Below the pieces are notes generated by a model. That model saw nothing but the letters and a program-made list of their open reading frames with translations, was not told the DNA's origin and did not search any database. Of a stretch of 64,000 bases of DNA, positions 45,601-53,726 are shown one piece after another. Each line of letters starts with the position of its first letter. Within the stretch, counting starts at the first letter, position 1. The position numbers and the translations under genes are program-made. The stretch is from the NCBI GenBank assembly GCA_038396605.1, contig CP121690.1, positions 1,520,500 through 1,584,499 of the forward strand. The letters are read 5' to 3'. This DNA is from Eubacteriales bacterium mix99 (GTDB lineage: Bacteria > Bacillota > Clostridia > Caldicoprobacterales > DTU083).

Positions 45601-48600
45601 ACCGACCAGAAAGACTTTTTCGACCTTGCCGTGGGCAACGTGCCGTTCGGCAGCTATAAGGTTTCCGACCGGGCCTACGACAAGCTCGGTTTTCCGATCC
45701 ATGAGTACTTCTTTGCCAAAACGCTCGATCAGGTGCGTCCGGGCGGCGTGATCGCGTTTGTCACCAGCCGCTATACGATGGATAAACAGTCGCCGGAGGT
45801 GCGGCAGTACATCGCGCAGCGCGCGGACTTGCTGGGCGCGATTCGTCTGCCCAGCAACGCTTTCAAGGCCAATGCCGGAACGGAAGTCACCACTGACATT
45901 CTCTTTCTTCAAAAGCGCGACCGGCCCATTGTCATCGAGCCGGACTGGGTGCATCTCGGCCAGACCGGGGACGGCATCCCCGTGAACAGCTATTTTGCCG
46001 ATCATCCCGAAATGGTGCTGGGGACCATCAAATGGGATGATAAGATGCACGGCGATAAAAAGGAAACAACCTGTGAGCCGTTTCCCGATACTGATCTTTC
46101 CGAACAGCTCCACGAGGCGGTTTTCCATATTCAGGGACAGATGGCCGAAGCGGAACTGCCGGATCTCGGTGAGAACGAGGAAATCGACGATTCCATCCCG
46201 GCAGACCCCGACGTAAAAAACTATTCCTATACCGTCGTGGACGGCAAGGTGTACTACCGGGAAAACTCCCGTATGGTGCGGCCTGAGCTGAACGAGACGG
46301 CCAAGGCCCGCGTCATGGGCATGGTGGATCTGCGGGACTGTGTGCAGAAGCTCATCAACCTCCAGTTGGATGAATACACGGCAGATGCGGCGATTTTTCA
46401 GGCACAAGCGGAGCTGAACCGGCTCTACGATGCCTTTTCCGCGAAATACGGCCTCATCAACTCACGCGGCAACAGCCTCGCGTTCGCGGAGGATTCCTCG
46501 TATTATCTGCTCTGTTCTCTGGAAGTGATCGACGAGGACGGCAAGTTGGAGCGTAAGGCCGACATGTTTTCAAAGCGCACCATCCGGCAGAGAAAAATCG
46601 TCACTTCCGTGGACACCGCGTCGGAAGCTCTCTCGCTCTCTATCGCGGAAAAGGCACGGGTGGACATGGACTACATGGCATCCCTCACCGGCAAAACGCC
46701 GGAGGCACTGGCCGACGAATTGCGGGGCGTCATTTTCCGCGATTTGGGCGAACAGGACCCGGCAAGCGTTCCGAAAGCCTTTTACAATCTGGAGAAAATT
46801 CCGTTCGTCACCGCCGACGAATACCTTTCCGGCAACGTGCGCCGCAAGCTGCGGCTGGCGAAAGCTCTCGCGGAAATGCGGCCCGATCTCGCGGAGAAAA
46901 TCGCCCCCAATATCGAAGCGCTGGAAGCCGCGCAGCCGAAGGACCTCGACGCTTCGGAAATCAAAGTGCGCCTCGGCGCGACGTGGATTGACAAGGGGTA
47001 CATCCAGCAGTTCATGGAGGAACTGCTCAACCCGCCGTCCGGTGTGCGCGACGGCATCCGGGTAAACTATTCCTCGTTTACGGCGGAATGGTCTGTTTCC
47101 AATAAAAGCAGCGTCGGGTACAACAACGTGGCGGCTTATGTCACCTACGGCACCGACCGTGCCAACGCCTACCGGATTCTGGAGGATAGCTTAAATCTCC
47201 GGGATACGCGGATTTACGATACCGTGACCGACCCGGACGGCAAGGAGCGCCGCGTCCTCAATTCCAAGGAAACCACTCTCGCCCAGCAGAAACAGCAGGC
47301 CGTCAAGGACGCTTTCCATGACTGGATTTGGAAAGACCCGGAGCGGCGTCAGGCCCTGACGAAAAAATACAACGAGCTGTTCAATTCCAGCCGCCCGCGT
47401 GAATACGACGGGCGGCATCTTGTATTCCCCGGCATGAACCCCGAAATCAAACTGCGGGAGCATCAGCTCAATGCTGTGGCGCACCAGCTTTACGGCGGGA
47501 ACACCCTGCTGGCGCATGTTGTGGGCGCGGGCAAGACCTACGAAATGATTGCCGCCGCAATGGAGGGCAAGCGGCTGGGGCTGTGTCAAAAATCTCTGTT
47601 CGCCGTGCCGAACCATCTGACGGAGCAGTGGGCTTCCGAGTTTCTGCGGCTGTATCCTTCCGCGAATATCCTTGTCACCACACGAAAGGATTTTGAGAAG
47701 CGCAACCGCAAAAAGTTCTGCGCCCGGATTGCCACCGGCGACTATGACGCGATCATCATGGGACACAGCCAGTTTGAAAAAATCCCCGTCTCGCTGGAAC
47801 GCCAAAAGAGGCTCATTCAGGAGCAGATATGGGAAATTGAAAACGGGCTGGAAGAACTCAAAGACAGCGGCGCGGAGCAGTTTACCATCAAACAGTTGGA
47901 GCGTACCAAAAAGGGACTTGAGGCACGGTTGAAGCGGCTCAACGACAACTCCCGCAAGGATGATGTCGTGACCTTTGAGCAGCTCGGCGTGGACCGTCTG
48001 TTCGTAGACGAAGCACACAACTACAAAAATCTGTTTCTCTACACGAAAATGCGCAACGTGGCGGGCCTCTCCACCACCGACGCGCAGAAATCCAGCGATA
48101 TGTTTCTGAAATGCAGGTATCTCGACGAGATCACGCACAGCCGGGGCGTCGTGTTCGCCACCGGGACGCCGGTCAGTAATTCCATGACCGAGCTTTACAC
48201 GATGATGCGTTACCTCCAGTACGAAACCCTGAAAAAGCGGAACCTCGTCCATTTTGATTGCTGGGCATCCACCTTTGGGGAAACCGTGACGGCCATTGAA
48301 CTGGCCCCGGAGGGAACCGGCTACCGGGCGCGGACGCGCTTTGCCCGGTTCTACAATTTGCCGGAGCTGATGCTGCTGTTCAAAGAGGCAGCAGACATTA
48401 AGACCGCCGACCAACTCAATCTTCCTACGCCGAAAGCCGTGTACCACAACGAAGTCGCGCAGCCCTCGGAGCTTCAGAAGGAGATGGTGAAAAAACTCTC
48501 GGAGCGCGCCGCCGCCGTCCATTCCGGCAACATCGATCCTCACATAGACAACATGCTCAAAATCACGTCGGACGGGCGCAAGCTCGGCCTCGATCAGCGC

Positions 48601-50070
48601 GTCATCAATCCGATGCTTCCCGACAATCCCAACAGCAAGGTCAATATGTGCGTCAACAATGTGTTCCGCTTCTGGCACGACGGGCTGGATAAAAAGCTGA
48701 CCCAGCTTATTTTCTGCGACATTTCCACACCCAAGGGCCGCGCCGCCGCCAAAGAAAACCGGGCGGTCCGAGCCGGTGGAAGGCTCGCGGGCAGCACGGA
48801 GCTTCACGCTTTGCAGGATGCTACGCCGGAGGCTGACGCACCGGAACCGTTCAGCGTTTACTCGGACATCCGGGATAAGCTCATCGCGCGGGGCGTCCCC
48901 GCCGGTGAGATCGCGTTCATCCATGATGCCGATACCGAAGTGAAGAAAAAGGAACTGTTCGCCAAGGTGCGCGCCGGTCAGGTGCGCGTCCTGATGGGCA
49001 GCACCGCCAAGATGGGGGCCGGGATGAACGTGCAGGACCTCCTGATCGCCTCCCACGATCTGGACTGCCCGTGGAGGCCGGGAGATTTGGAGCAAAGATC
49101 GGGCCGAATCATCCGGCAGTACAATACCAACCCCGAAGGGCATATTTTCCGTTACGTCACCGAAGGGACATTCGATTCGTACCTCTGGCAAACTGTGGAA
49201 AATAAGCAAAAATTCATCTCGCAGATCATGACCAGCAAAAGCCCCGTCCGTTCCTGTGAGGACATCGACGAGACGGCGCTTTCCTATGCCGAAATCAAGG
49301 CCCTGTGCGCCGGGGACGAGCGGATCAAGGAGAAGATGGACCTCGATATGGATGTGGCCAAGCTGAAACTGATGAAAGCCAACCATCAGAGCCAACAATT
49401 CCGGCTGGAAGACAATCTGCTCAAATATTTTCCGGAGGAAATCGAACGGAATAAAGGCTTCGTCAAAGGTTTGGAAACGGATATGGCGACGCTGGAAGCA
49501 CATCCGCATCCCAAAGACGGCTTTGCCGGGATGGTGGTGCGGGGCGATTCCCTCACCGACAAAGACAACGCCGGTGCCGCTATTCTCGAAGCCTGCAAAG
49601 AAGTCAAGGGATTGGAACCGATGGAAATCGGCAGCTATCGGGGCTTTACCATGTCGCTGTCCGTGGAGGGGTTCGGACAGGATTTTATCCTTACCCTCAA
49701 AGGGCAGATGACCCACCGCGTCACGCTCGGCACGGACGCGCGCGGCAATCTGATCCGTATCGATAACGCCCTTTCCGACATGCCGAAGCGGTTGCAAAAT
49801 GTCCACTCCCAGCTTGAAAATCTACATTCACAGATGGATGCGGCAAAGGCCGAAATTGGCAGGCCGTTCCCGCAGGAGGCGGAGCTTGCGCAAAAGAGCA
49901 CCCGCCTCGCGGAACTGAACGCGCTGCTGGACATTGACAGCCGCGCGCCCACCCAGCGGCAGGTGTCGGAAGTTCTGGAGAAAAGCGAAAGGCCCTCCGT
50001 GCTGGAGAGCCTGAAAACGCCCTGCGTCTGTGGGACGGGTAAAAAACTGAAACATGAGTTGGCCCGATAA
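42688..50070 (+). CDS. Giant methylase-helicase polyvalent protein (2460 residues)
   Basis: The N-terminus (WTDFLKTAARLYKYPYHEQLMIYAQRPDATAC) is an ArdC-like polyvalent domain, followed by a disordered, charged linker at about 250-390. An N6-type methylase core follows, with motif I ILEPACGVGNFFG at about 919 and a VPFG motif IV near 985. A SNF2/DEAD-like helicase comes next: Walker A HVVGAGKT at about 1609, Walker B VDEAHNYK near 1773, and the helicase C motifs MGAGMNVQ (about 2107) and QRSGRIIRQ (about 2137). Proteins of this type are standard in Tn1549-like elements and may protect or repair entering DNA. A different protein, TnpV, is encoded in another frame within the linker. Confidence 0.9.
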   Translation: MPSTVTALAQMADHAATQITASHESWTDFLKTAARLYKYPYHEQLMIYAQRPDATACAGYELWNEKMRRYVRRGSKGIALIDASGDKPRIRYVFDISDTGSRDDSCRPYLWQYRPEHEDAVAAALEQEYEVSGEKGLADQLEQIAGQMANEYWQGHQYDILHTIDGSFLEEYDEFNIGAQFRSAAAVSITYAVLSRCDLNPDEYFEHEDFLSIFDFNTPDTVAALGTAVSEASERVLRQIEVTVKNQEREHLAERSATHGEQPDLHEERGLPDSGPDDHGADGEHRQIREDAEELPEGAPSGPVQQPASVGETVPAPAGNRADGDGAAGAHNAGTDEIGGRDGEPESIRPDALGGTYERPESAGRGNDSDGAYLQLSFFPSEQEQIQRINEAESEKPSAFSMTAPQRPEKRATVQADIDAALREWNGDIESKHAVAEYMREHARDKDTAAFLRAEYGDNLPAFPVTVDHTSTDLPWPKVQRRIAQLIRDERFYTQEEQPVPPDLSGQPITRSGDTIENGITFHNVVLTLSGEQRDDVQRAIPENAAPPYKVGDTVFLDDKPFEITEIRDYDIQLRDPALAYPIFRAESRENFESLLRQDSRNGPITEFLAADLERTDADLREALTSGLLEQRGKEHIAGYFRENEGNTRVAQRLSETYAGTSDTMELTTGDTADFFATTTGFEVDIHDKFNSKRSARWEEIAPILRTLYQREQDGFSHEPVLREPANLDGKPSYEVGDHAVLDYGGQELSGTVGYVGEKDVRIDTGPYSWSHEVVSRDAFENGIRQDERNAALFTPEQPAAENFRITDDHLGEGGAKTKYGHNIAAIRTLKQIEAEGRTTTPEEQETLSRYVGWGGIPQAFDPNNAAWSKEYTELVSALTAEEYEMARASTLNAHYTSPTVIKAIYEAVKNLGFQTGNILEPACGVGNFFGLLPESMAASRLYGVELDSITGRIAKQLYPNANITVAGFETTDQKDFFDLAVGNVPFGSYKVSDRAYDKLGFPIHEYFFAKTLDQVRPGGVIAFVTSRYTMDKQSPEVRQYIAQRADLLGAIRLPSNAFKANAGTEVTTDILFLQKRDRPIVIEPDWVHLGQTGDGIPVNSYFADHPEMVLGTIKWDDKMHGDKKETTCEPFPDTDLSEQLHEAVFHIQGQMAEAELPDLGENEEIDDSIPADPDVKNYSYTVVDGKVYYRENSRMVRPELNETAKARVMGMVDLRDCVQKLINLQLDEYTADAAIFQAQAELNRLYDAFSAKYGLINSRGNSLAFAEDSSYYLLCSLEVIDEDGKLERKADMFSKRTIRQRKIVTSVDTASEALSLSIAEKARVDMDYMASLTGKTPEALADELRGVIFRDLGEQDPASVPKAFYNLEKIPFVTADEYLSGNVRRKLRLAKALAEMRPDLAEKIAPNIEALEAAQPKDLDASEIKVRLGATWIDKGYIQQFMEELLNPPSGVRDGIRVNYSSFTAEWSVSNKSSVGYNNVAAYVTYGTDRANAYRILEDSLNLRDTRIYDTVTDPDGKERRVLNSKETTLAQQKQQAVKDAFHDWIWKDPERRQALTKKYNELFNSSRPREYDGRHLVFPGMNPEIKLREHQLNAVAHQLYGGNTLLAHVVGAGKTYEMIAAAMEGKRLGLCQKSLFAVPNHLTEQWASEFLRLYPSANILVTTRKDFEKRNRKKFCARIATGDYDAIIMGHSQFEKIPVSLERQKRLIQEQIWEIENGLEELKDSGAEQFTIKQLERTKKGLEARLKRLNDNSRKDDVVTFEQLGVDRLFVDEAHNYKNLFLYTKMRNVAGLSTTDAQKSSDMFLKCRYLDEITHSRGVVFATGTPVSNSMTELYTMMRYLQYETLKKRNLVHFDCWASTFGETVTAIELAPEGTGYRARTRFARFYNLPELMLLFKEAADIKTADQLNLPTPKAVYHNEVAQPSELQKEMVKKLSERAAAVHSGNIDPHIDNMLKITSDGRKLGLDQRVINPMLPDNPNSKVNMCVNNVFRFWHDGLDKKLTQLIFCDISTPKGRAAAKENRAVRAGGRLAGSTELHALQDATPEADAPEPFSVYSDIRDKLIARGVPAGEIAFIHDADTEVKKKELFAKVRAGQVRVLMGSTAKMGAGMNVQDLLIASHDLDCPWRPGDLEQRSGRIIRQYNTNPEGHIFRYVTEGTFDSYLWQTVENKQKFISQIMTSKSPVRSCEDIDETALSYAEIKALCAGDERIKEKMDLDMDVAKLKLMKANHQSQQFRLEDNLLKYFPEEIERNKGFVKGLETDMATLEAHPHPKDGFAGMVVRGDSLTDKDNAGAAILEACKEVKGLEPMEIGSYRGFTMSLSVEGFGQDFILTLKGQMTHRVTLGTDARGNLIRIDNALSDMPKRLQNVHSQLENLHSQMDAAKAEIGRPFPQEAELAQKSTRLAELNALLDIDSRAPTQRQVSEVLEKSERPSVLESLKTPCVCGTGKKLKHELAR
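43463..43816 (+). CDS. tnpV: Transposon-encoded TnpV family protein, nested in the giant gene
   Basis: This 117-residue frame lies entirely inside the 2460-residue gene in another reading frame. It has its own ATG behind GGAAAGGAGCG. The protein reads LTYTKNGDYLIPDLTITEQ, GKYGRMRKNYLKEHRPVLYN, LLEIERTATARLEHIMPELM and DPMRWVGLMNDLKAQAEETI, the familiar TnpV pattern of CTn elements. In the host frame the same DNA encodes a disordered Gly/Asp/Pro-rich linker, so the pressure for coding seems to fall on TnpV. The function of TnpV is unknown. Confidence 0.8.
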   Translation: MENSLTYTKNGDYLIPDLTITEQTESIGKYGRMRKNYLKEHRPVLYNSLLLSEKLYPHLLEIERTATARLEHIMPELMKSAGVTESLKASDPMRWVGLMNDLKAQAEETILTELIYS

Positions 50071-50091
50071 AGAAACAGCTCCCGCACAAAA

Positions 50092-50346
50092 TTATTTTGT
50101 GTTGGAGCCGTCATTCTGAGCGGCCTTTTCCCTGCGTTTCTGCTTTTGCTCGGATTTTTTCCGGCGTTTTTCATCTATCTCATGCAGCCAAACGCTGACC
50201 GGCGCTTTCCACGGTTCGCTTTTATTCGGGATGTTTTTCACAAGGCTGCGCGGGTTCAGGCCGAGGCGTTTGGCAAGCTCAATATCCTCATTGTTCAACC
50301 GGCATTTCTTTTTCGCGTCTTGCCACATCTGTTCGCTGTATGCCAT
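50092..50346 (-). CDS. Conserved small CTn protein, reverse strand
   Basis: The 84-residue basic protein starts AYSEQMWQDAKKKCRLNNEDIELAKRLGLNPRSLVKNIPN and ends in a lysine-rich tail. Proteins with this N-P-R-S-L-x-K-N-I-P motif occur next to the methylase-helicase gene in related elements, likewise in the opposite orientation. The lysine-rich character suggests nucleic-acid binding. The ATG is preceded by GGGGGTG. It is the only minus-strand gene in this part of the core. Confidence 0.65.
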   Translation of the reverse strand: MAYSEQMWQDAKKKCRLNNEDIELAKRLGLNPRSLVKNIPNKSEPWKAPVSVWLHEIDEKRRKKSEQKQKRREKAAQNDGSNTK

Positions 50347-50413
50347 TCGCACACCCCCATCTCATATCGCAAATTATATCATAAATCAGGCCAAAAGAAT
50401 CAGGAGGTTTCAT

Positions 50414-51178
50414 ATGAATACGATACCCGTATACAAATATCCCGCCGCCTATGCGCGGGAAAATAATGAGCTGGAACAATACCGCGCGTCCCACAAAGCG
50501 AACGTAGCCTGTAAGAACGCAATTGAAACGGCTATCCGGGACAATTACCGAGATAACCGTCTCGGTAAGGATGGCGTAAAACAGGTTGCCGATCAGTTCG
50601 GTTACGAGCGAATGTTTTATGTGTTGGCGAATACGGCGCAGAGAAAAGATTTCGACGGGCGCATTTCCCGTGACAACAAGGATTGGGCGAAAACCATTCC
50701 CGTCTTTGAAGATAAGGACTATTTCGGGGATGACCGGCGCTCAGAGTTTGAAGTGGATTCGTGCAACCCCGGCCTCACGGATATTTTCATCGACGAGGCG
50801 CGGCGCGAATATTTGTTGACCCAGCCTCTGACCAAAGAGGACATTCAGGCGGAGGCCGCGCAGCTGCTCCAGCGTCTGCAATCCGAACGTGAGCCGAACA
50901 GTCCCAGCGGGACGCATTTCATGGCGCAGCTCTCGCTGGATTTTCTGATTCGCGCTTCCACCAAAGATCAGGACCGGCTGTTTGCCATGCTGCCGTTCAA
51001 GTCTCTGTCGTTCTCCGCACTCAAGGATCGGAAAGGAATTTTCGCGCTCATTCAAAAAGATGAAAACCGCGACCAGCCTCTTCGCAAGCGCAAGCCATCT
51101 GTCCGAAAAAAGCTGCAAAAAACACAGGCCGAGGCAAAGTCGCCTGCCTCATCCAAGGGCAAAGAAATGGAGCTGTAA
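50414..51178 (+). CDS. DUF3849 family protein
   Basis: The 254-residue protein starts at an ATG five bases after CAGGAGG. It begins TIPVYKYPAAYARENNELEQYRASHKANVACKNAIETAIRDNY and contains ADQFGYERMFYVLANTAQRKDFDGRISRDNKDWAKTI, the DUF3849 core. The middle and C-terminus are charged. It is a constant neighbour of mobC and the relaxase. The function is unknown; it may accompany DNA processing. Confidence 0.8.
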   Translation: MNTIPVYKYPAAYARENNELEQYRASHKANVACKNAIETAIRDNYRDNRLGKDGVKQVADQFGYERMFYVLANTAQRKDFDGRISRDNKDWAKTIPVFEDKDYFGDDRRSEFEVDSCNPGLTDIFIDEARREYLLTQPLTKEDIQAEAAQLLQRLQSEREPNSPSGTHFMAQLSLDFLIRASTKDQDRLFAMLPFKSLSFSALKDRKGIFALIQKDENRDQPLRKRKPSVRKKLQKTQAEAKSPASSKGKEMEL

Positions 51179-51179
51179 C

Positions 51180-51518
51180 ATGGCGAATCGCAACCGGAAA
51201 ATTCAGCTCAAATTTCGTGTCACTCCGCAGGAGCGTGAAATGATCGAACAGAAGATGGCGCAGCTCGGCACCCGAAACATGGCGGCATATCTTCGTAAAA
51301 TCGCTATCGACGGGTATGTCATCAAGCTGGAACTGCCGGAGCTGAAGGAGATGGTTTCCCTCCTGCGCCGGTCCAGCAACAATCTGAACCAGCTCACTAA
51401 ACGAGTGCATGAAACAGGGCGCGTTTACGACGCGGATTTGGAGGATATCGTCCAGAATCAGGAAAGGCTGTGGCAGGCGACCACTGATATTCTCGCCGTG
51501 CTTGCAAAAATAAAATAG
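51180..51518 (+). CDS. mobC: MobC-like relaxosome accessory protein
   Basis: The 112-residue protein has an N-terminal ribbon-helix-helix (RKIQLKFRVTPQEREMIEQKMAQLGTRNMAAYLRKIAIDGYVI) and a helical C-terminal region (LVSLLRRSSNNLNQLTKRVHETG) typical of MobC. It binds near the transfer origin and assists the relaxase. Its ATG overlaps the DUF3849 stop. In related elements the relaxase follows at once; here about 12 kb of restriction genes and insertion sequences intervene before the relaxase start at 63827. Confidence 0.85.
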   Translation: MANRNRKIQLKFRVTPQEREMIEQKMAQLGTRNMAAYLRKIAIDGYVIKLELPELKEMVSLLRRSSNNLNQLTKRVHETGRVYDADLEDIVQNQERLWQATTDILAVLAKIK

Positions 51519-51537
51519 GGGCGTATGCCCCGAAAAG

Positions 51538-51577
51538 TGGGGCGGTTTACACCATGTAAGCCGCCCTTCTGTTTTAT
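51538..51577 (+). terminator. Hairpin terminator after mobC
   Basis: GGGCGGTTTAC and GTAAGCCGCCC pair with one mismatch across a short loop, followed by TTCTGTTTT. It would stop transcription out of the DUF3849-mobC genes and marks the edge of the AT-rich island. Confidence 0.7.
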
Positions 51578-51706
51578 GACCATATTCAGTATTAAATTGG
51601 TAATCAGCCATTATTGGTAGATAAAAAACTTCACAGTAGTTACACAGACCTATCTGCAACCGGAAAATTATTATCTTGTTTTAAATTTATTAGCTTGATT
51701 TTGTTG

Positions 51707-51748
51707 GTTTCACACAATATAATATATATATATTATATTGTGTGAAAC
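51707..51748. repeat. 42-bp perfect palindrome upstream of the restriction-modification operon
   Basis: The left arm GTTTCACACAATATAATATA is followed by TA at the centre and then by its exact reverse complement, ending TGTGTGAAAC. It lies 121 bases before the HTH gene that heads the restriction-modification operon. It could be the operator of that HTH protein, a bidirectional terminator or an ancient insertion joint. Confidence 0.8.
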
Positions 51749-51868
51749 TTGTTGAATGCATTGGTAAAACTTTGGACCTGTTCCTTATAGGTAACAGTTT
51801 ATTGGACATGAAATCCTATTTTATTAAAGGGCTTCCCTTTTTTCGGAACAACTCAGGAGGATGGTTCG

Positions 51869-52084
51869 ATGGATTACATCTCTGCCGCTCAAGCAGCCAA
51901 AAAATGGGGTGTATCTGTGCAAAGAGTACAACTCCTTTGCAAACAAGAAAGAGTCAAAGGAGTTGTACGTTTTGGACATACTTATTTAATACCTCAAGAT
52001 GCGGAAAAACCTAAAGACGCTAGAATAAAGAGTGGAAAATATATTGAATTAAAAAACAAAACAAAAGATGGAGATAAAAGGTAA
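51869..52084 (+). CDS. Helix-turn-helix protein heading the R-M operon (possible controller)
   Basis: The 71-residue protein starts behind CAGGAGG and has an excisionase/MerR-like winged helix: MDYISAAQAAKKWGVSVQRVQLLCKQERVKGVVRFGHTYLIP. Its TAA is directly followed by the ATG of the methyltransferase, so the two are tightly linked. Many type II systems start with a small regulator (C protein) that delays the endonuclease, and this position fits, although this HTH is of another type. The palindrome upstream is a possible binding site. Confidence 0.65.
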   Translation: MDYISAAQAAKKWGVSVQRVQLLCKQERVKGVVRFGHTYLIPQDAEKPKDARIKSGKYIELKNKTKDGDKR

Positions 52085-52597
52085 ATGCGATATTTGGGTT
52101 CAAAAGCCAAGGCTATAAATTTCATCCGGGAAACGGTTGAAAAAACGTATGGCGATATGAAGGACGCTACAGTTGCAGATTTGTTCGCTGGAACAGTTGT
52201 TGTAGCAGAAATGTTCAAATTGTATGGCGCGCAAGTAATAACGAATGACTACATGTCCTTTTCGTATGCAAGACAGATAGCAAAAATTAAGTTAAATAAT
52301 GAACCACAATGCGAAATTTCCTATCATGATGCCATTGAAAGACTTAATAATATCAAAGGGGAAAAAGGGTTCTTTTATAAAGAATACACACTTGAAGGGA
52401 CTAAAGAAGGCGTATACCAACGAAATTACTTTTCACCAGAAAATGCTATGCGTATAGATGCCATGCGTAAGTGCATTGAAGAATGGAAGGACAAAAGTAA
52501 AATCGATGAAGATATGTTTTATCTACTGTGTTCTGATCTCGGCAATGCTGTAGCCTGCGTATCGAACATATCCGGCACATATGGGGCTTTTTTAAAA
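52085..52597 (+). pseudogene. D12-class adenine methyltransferase M1, 5' part
   Basis: These 171 codons hold the AdoMet-binding half of a D12-class (alpha) N6-adenine methyltransferase: motif X RYLGSKAKAINFI at the start and motif I VADLFAGTVVVAEMF, with motif II ITNDYMSFSYA. The frame is cut at TTTTAAAA by an IS1595-family element. Joining 52597 directly to 53727 restores a single open frame of 339 residues (…GAFLKK+DDPRKF…) with no extra or missing base. Without its catalytic half this part is inactive. Confidence 0.85.
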
Positions 52598-53718
52598 AAA
52601 TCCCCTAATGCATAGTGTTGCTTGATTACGTTTCAACATCAGTATTAGTAGCATAGAATTCTCTATACCTTAGCAATCTGGGATTTTGAAATCCCAAATT
52701 TATCACACGCTCTACTTTTTCCAACAATTCGGCTGGCGGGTTTGTGACAAACGCAAACAAGTTCAGATATCCTTGTATGTCCTCGCGTTTGAAGCCGCTG
52801 TGAGAATTCAGGAAGTTTTTAAGTATGGCGTGAACGCGGTTGACCGGATTCATAGGGTTCACATTGTCAGGCATCCCTTTTAAGGATTTAGAAGGATGCA
52901 CTACGCTTTTCAGCGAAAGCTTCTTAATCAGGCGGCTGTGCGAGGTGTCGCCGTCATGGATTAAGAGCGACCCTTGTCTGATATGTTCCCCGAATGCCTC
53001 AAATGTCCTCTTTTGCGAAGGTTTGCCCGTGCCCTCCAGCAGAACCACACTGTTTTTCTTGTCTGTGGCAACGCCAATGCAGAGCTGGTTCACAGACAGC
53101 CCTCTCAGCTTGTCGCCGTTGTCCTTCCGCACCATGTCTTCCGCCCGGACGGAATAGAAGGTTTCGTCGAGCCAGATGTCGCCCGACAGGACGACCCCGT
53201 CCTGCACCCCTTCGAGCGTCAAGAAGAGCTTCTGAAGCCAGTATCTGGACGTTCTGAATGCGTTTTTGTTGTTCCAGGAGTCAGCGGTGATGCTTACGTG
53301 GTGGAATAAATTTAAGCAGTAGTCAGTCCATTCGCTGATTGGGATCCGGTGTTCATCGAAAATCGTGCCCGTAGTGGGCAGGAAGGTTTTGCCGCAGATG
53401 CACATATAGCGTTGCACCCCGCTGCGCGTATGGCCGCTCTTCTTAAAGCCTTCCGCCCCGCAGTATGGGCATTTAGCGGGGATGTGGGAATTAATCATCT
53501 CGGCTTCGCAACTATCGGCAACCTTCTGATGGCGGCTTTCGTAGCTGGCAATGTAGCGTCCCTGCAAAAATTTCTGTGTCGCAGTCATGTTTTCAGTCCC
53601 TTCCCATGGCGTTTTCCTGCGTGATTTCGCCCGTTCCATTCTATCCCTCCTGCATTTCCGTATGACGAAAGCATATCATACGAACAACAGAAAAGCAACA
53701 CTATGCATTAGGGGATTT
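52598..53718 (-). mobile_element. IS1595-family insertion sequence in methyltransferase M1
   Basis: The 1121-bp element has inverted repeats (AAATCCCCTAATGCATAGTG at the left, the complement at the right) and an 8-bp duplication TTTTAAAA at 52590-52597 and 53719-53726, the duplication size typical of IS1595. It carries a single transposase gene on the minus strand. Because the site is a T-run/A-run, the exact ends were chosen as the only position giving an identical 8-bp duplication with symmetric repeats. Confidence 0.85.
52626..53639 (-). CDS. IS1595-family (ISXO2-like) transposase
   Basis: The 337-residue protein has an N-terminal zinc ribbon (CPYCGAEGFKKSGHTRSGVQRYMCICGKTF) and an ISXO2-like DDE domain: first aspartate in GDIWLDETFY, second in LLIHDGDTSHS, and the third position region VNRVHAILKNFLNSHSG. 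This layout is specific to IS1595. It looks intact. It is transcribed opposite to the methyltransferase it interrupts. Confidence 0.9.
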   Translation of the reverse strand: MERAKSRRKTPWEGTENMTATQKFLQGRYIASYESRHQKVADSCEAEMINSHIPAKCPYCGAEGFKKSGHTRSGVQRYMCICGKTFLPTTGTIFDEHRIPISEWTDYCLNLFHHVSITADSWNNKNAFRTSRYWLQKLFLTLEGVQDGVVLSGDIWLDETFYSVRAEDMVRKDNGDKLRGLSVNQLCIGVATDKKNSVVLLEGTGKPSQKRTFEAFGEHIRQGSLLIHDGDTSHSRLIKKLSLKSVVHPSKSLKGMPDNVNPMNPVNRVHAILKNFLNSHSGFKREDIQGYLNLFAFVTNPPAELLEKVERVINLGFQNPRLLRYREFYATNTDVET

Positions 53719-53726
53719 TTTTAAAA

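Noticed and set aside
47191-49806. An 871-codon minus-strand open frame opposite the helicase part of the giant gene.
   Set aside because: It is a GC-rich antisense shadow of a clearly recognisable helicase frame; its translation has no domain.
50231-50413. The N-terminal extension of the DUF3849 frame upstream of 50414.
   Set aside because: It overlaps the reverse-strand small gene, and the AGGAGG site serves the ATG at 50414.
51520-51533. GGGGC-GTAT-GCCCC mini-hairpin after mobC as a possible nick-site structure.
   Set aside because: Too short to support an origin of transfer; no matching repeats or nick consensus nearby.
51742-52014. A frame beginning MKLVECIGKTLDLF, similar to the first residues of the AraC protein at 32956 (VECIGKAISYIE).
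   Set aside because: The similarity ends after about ten residues, the frame overlaps the HTH gene in another frame and lacks a ribosome site; it may be chance or a tiny remnant.
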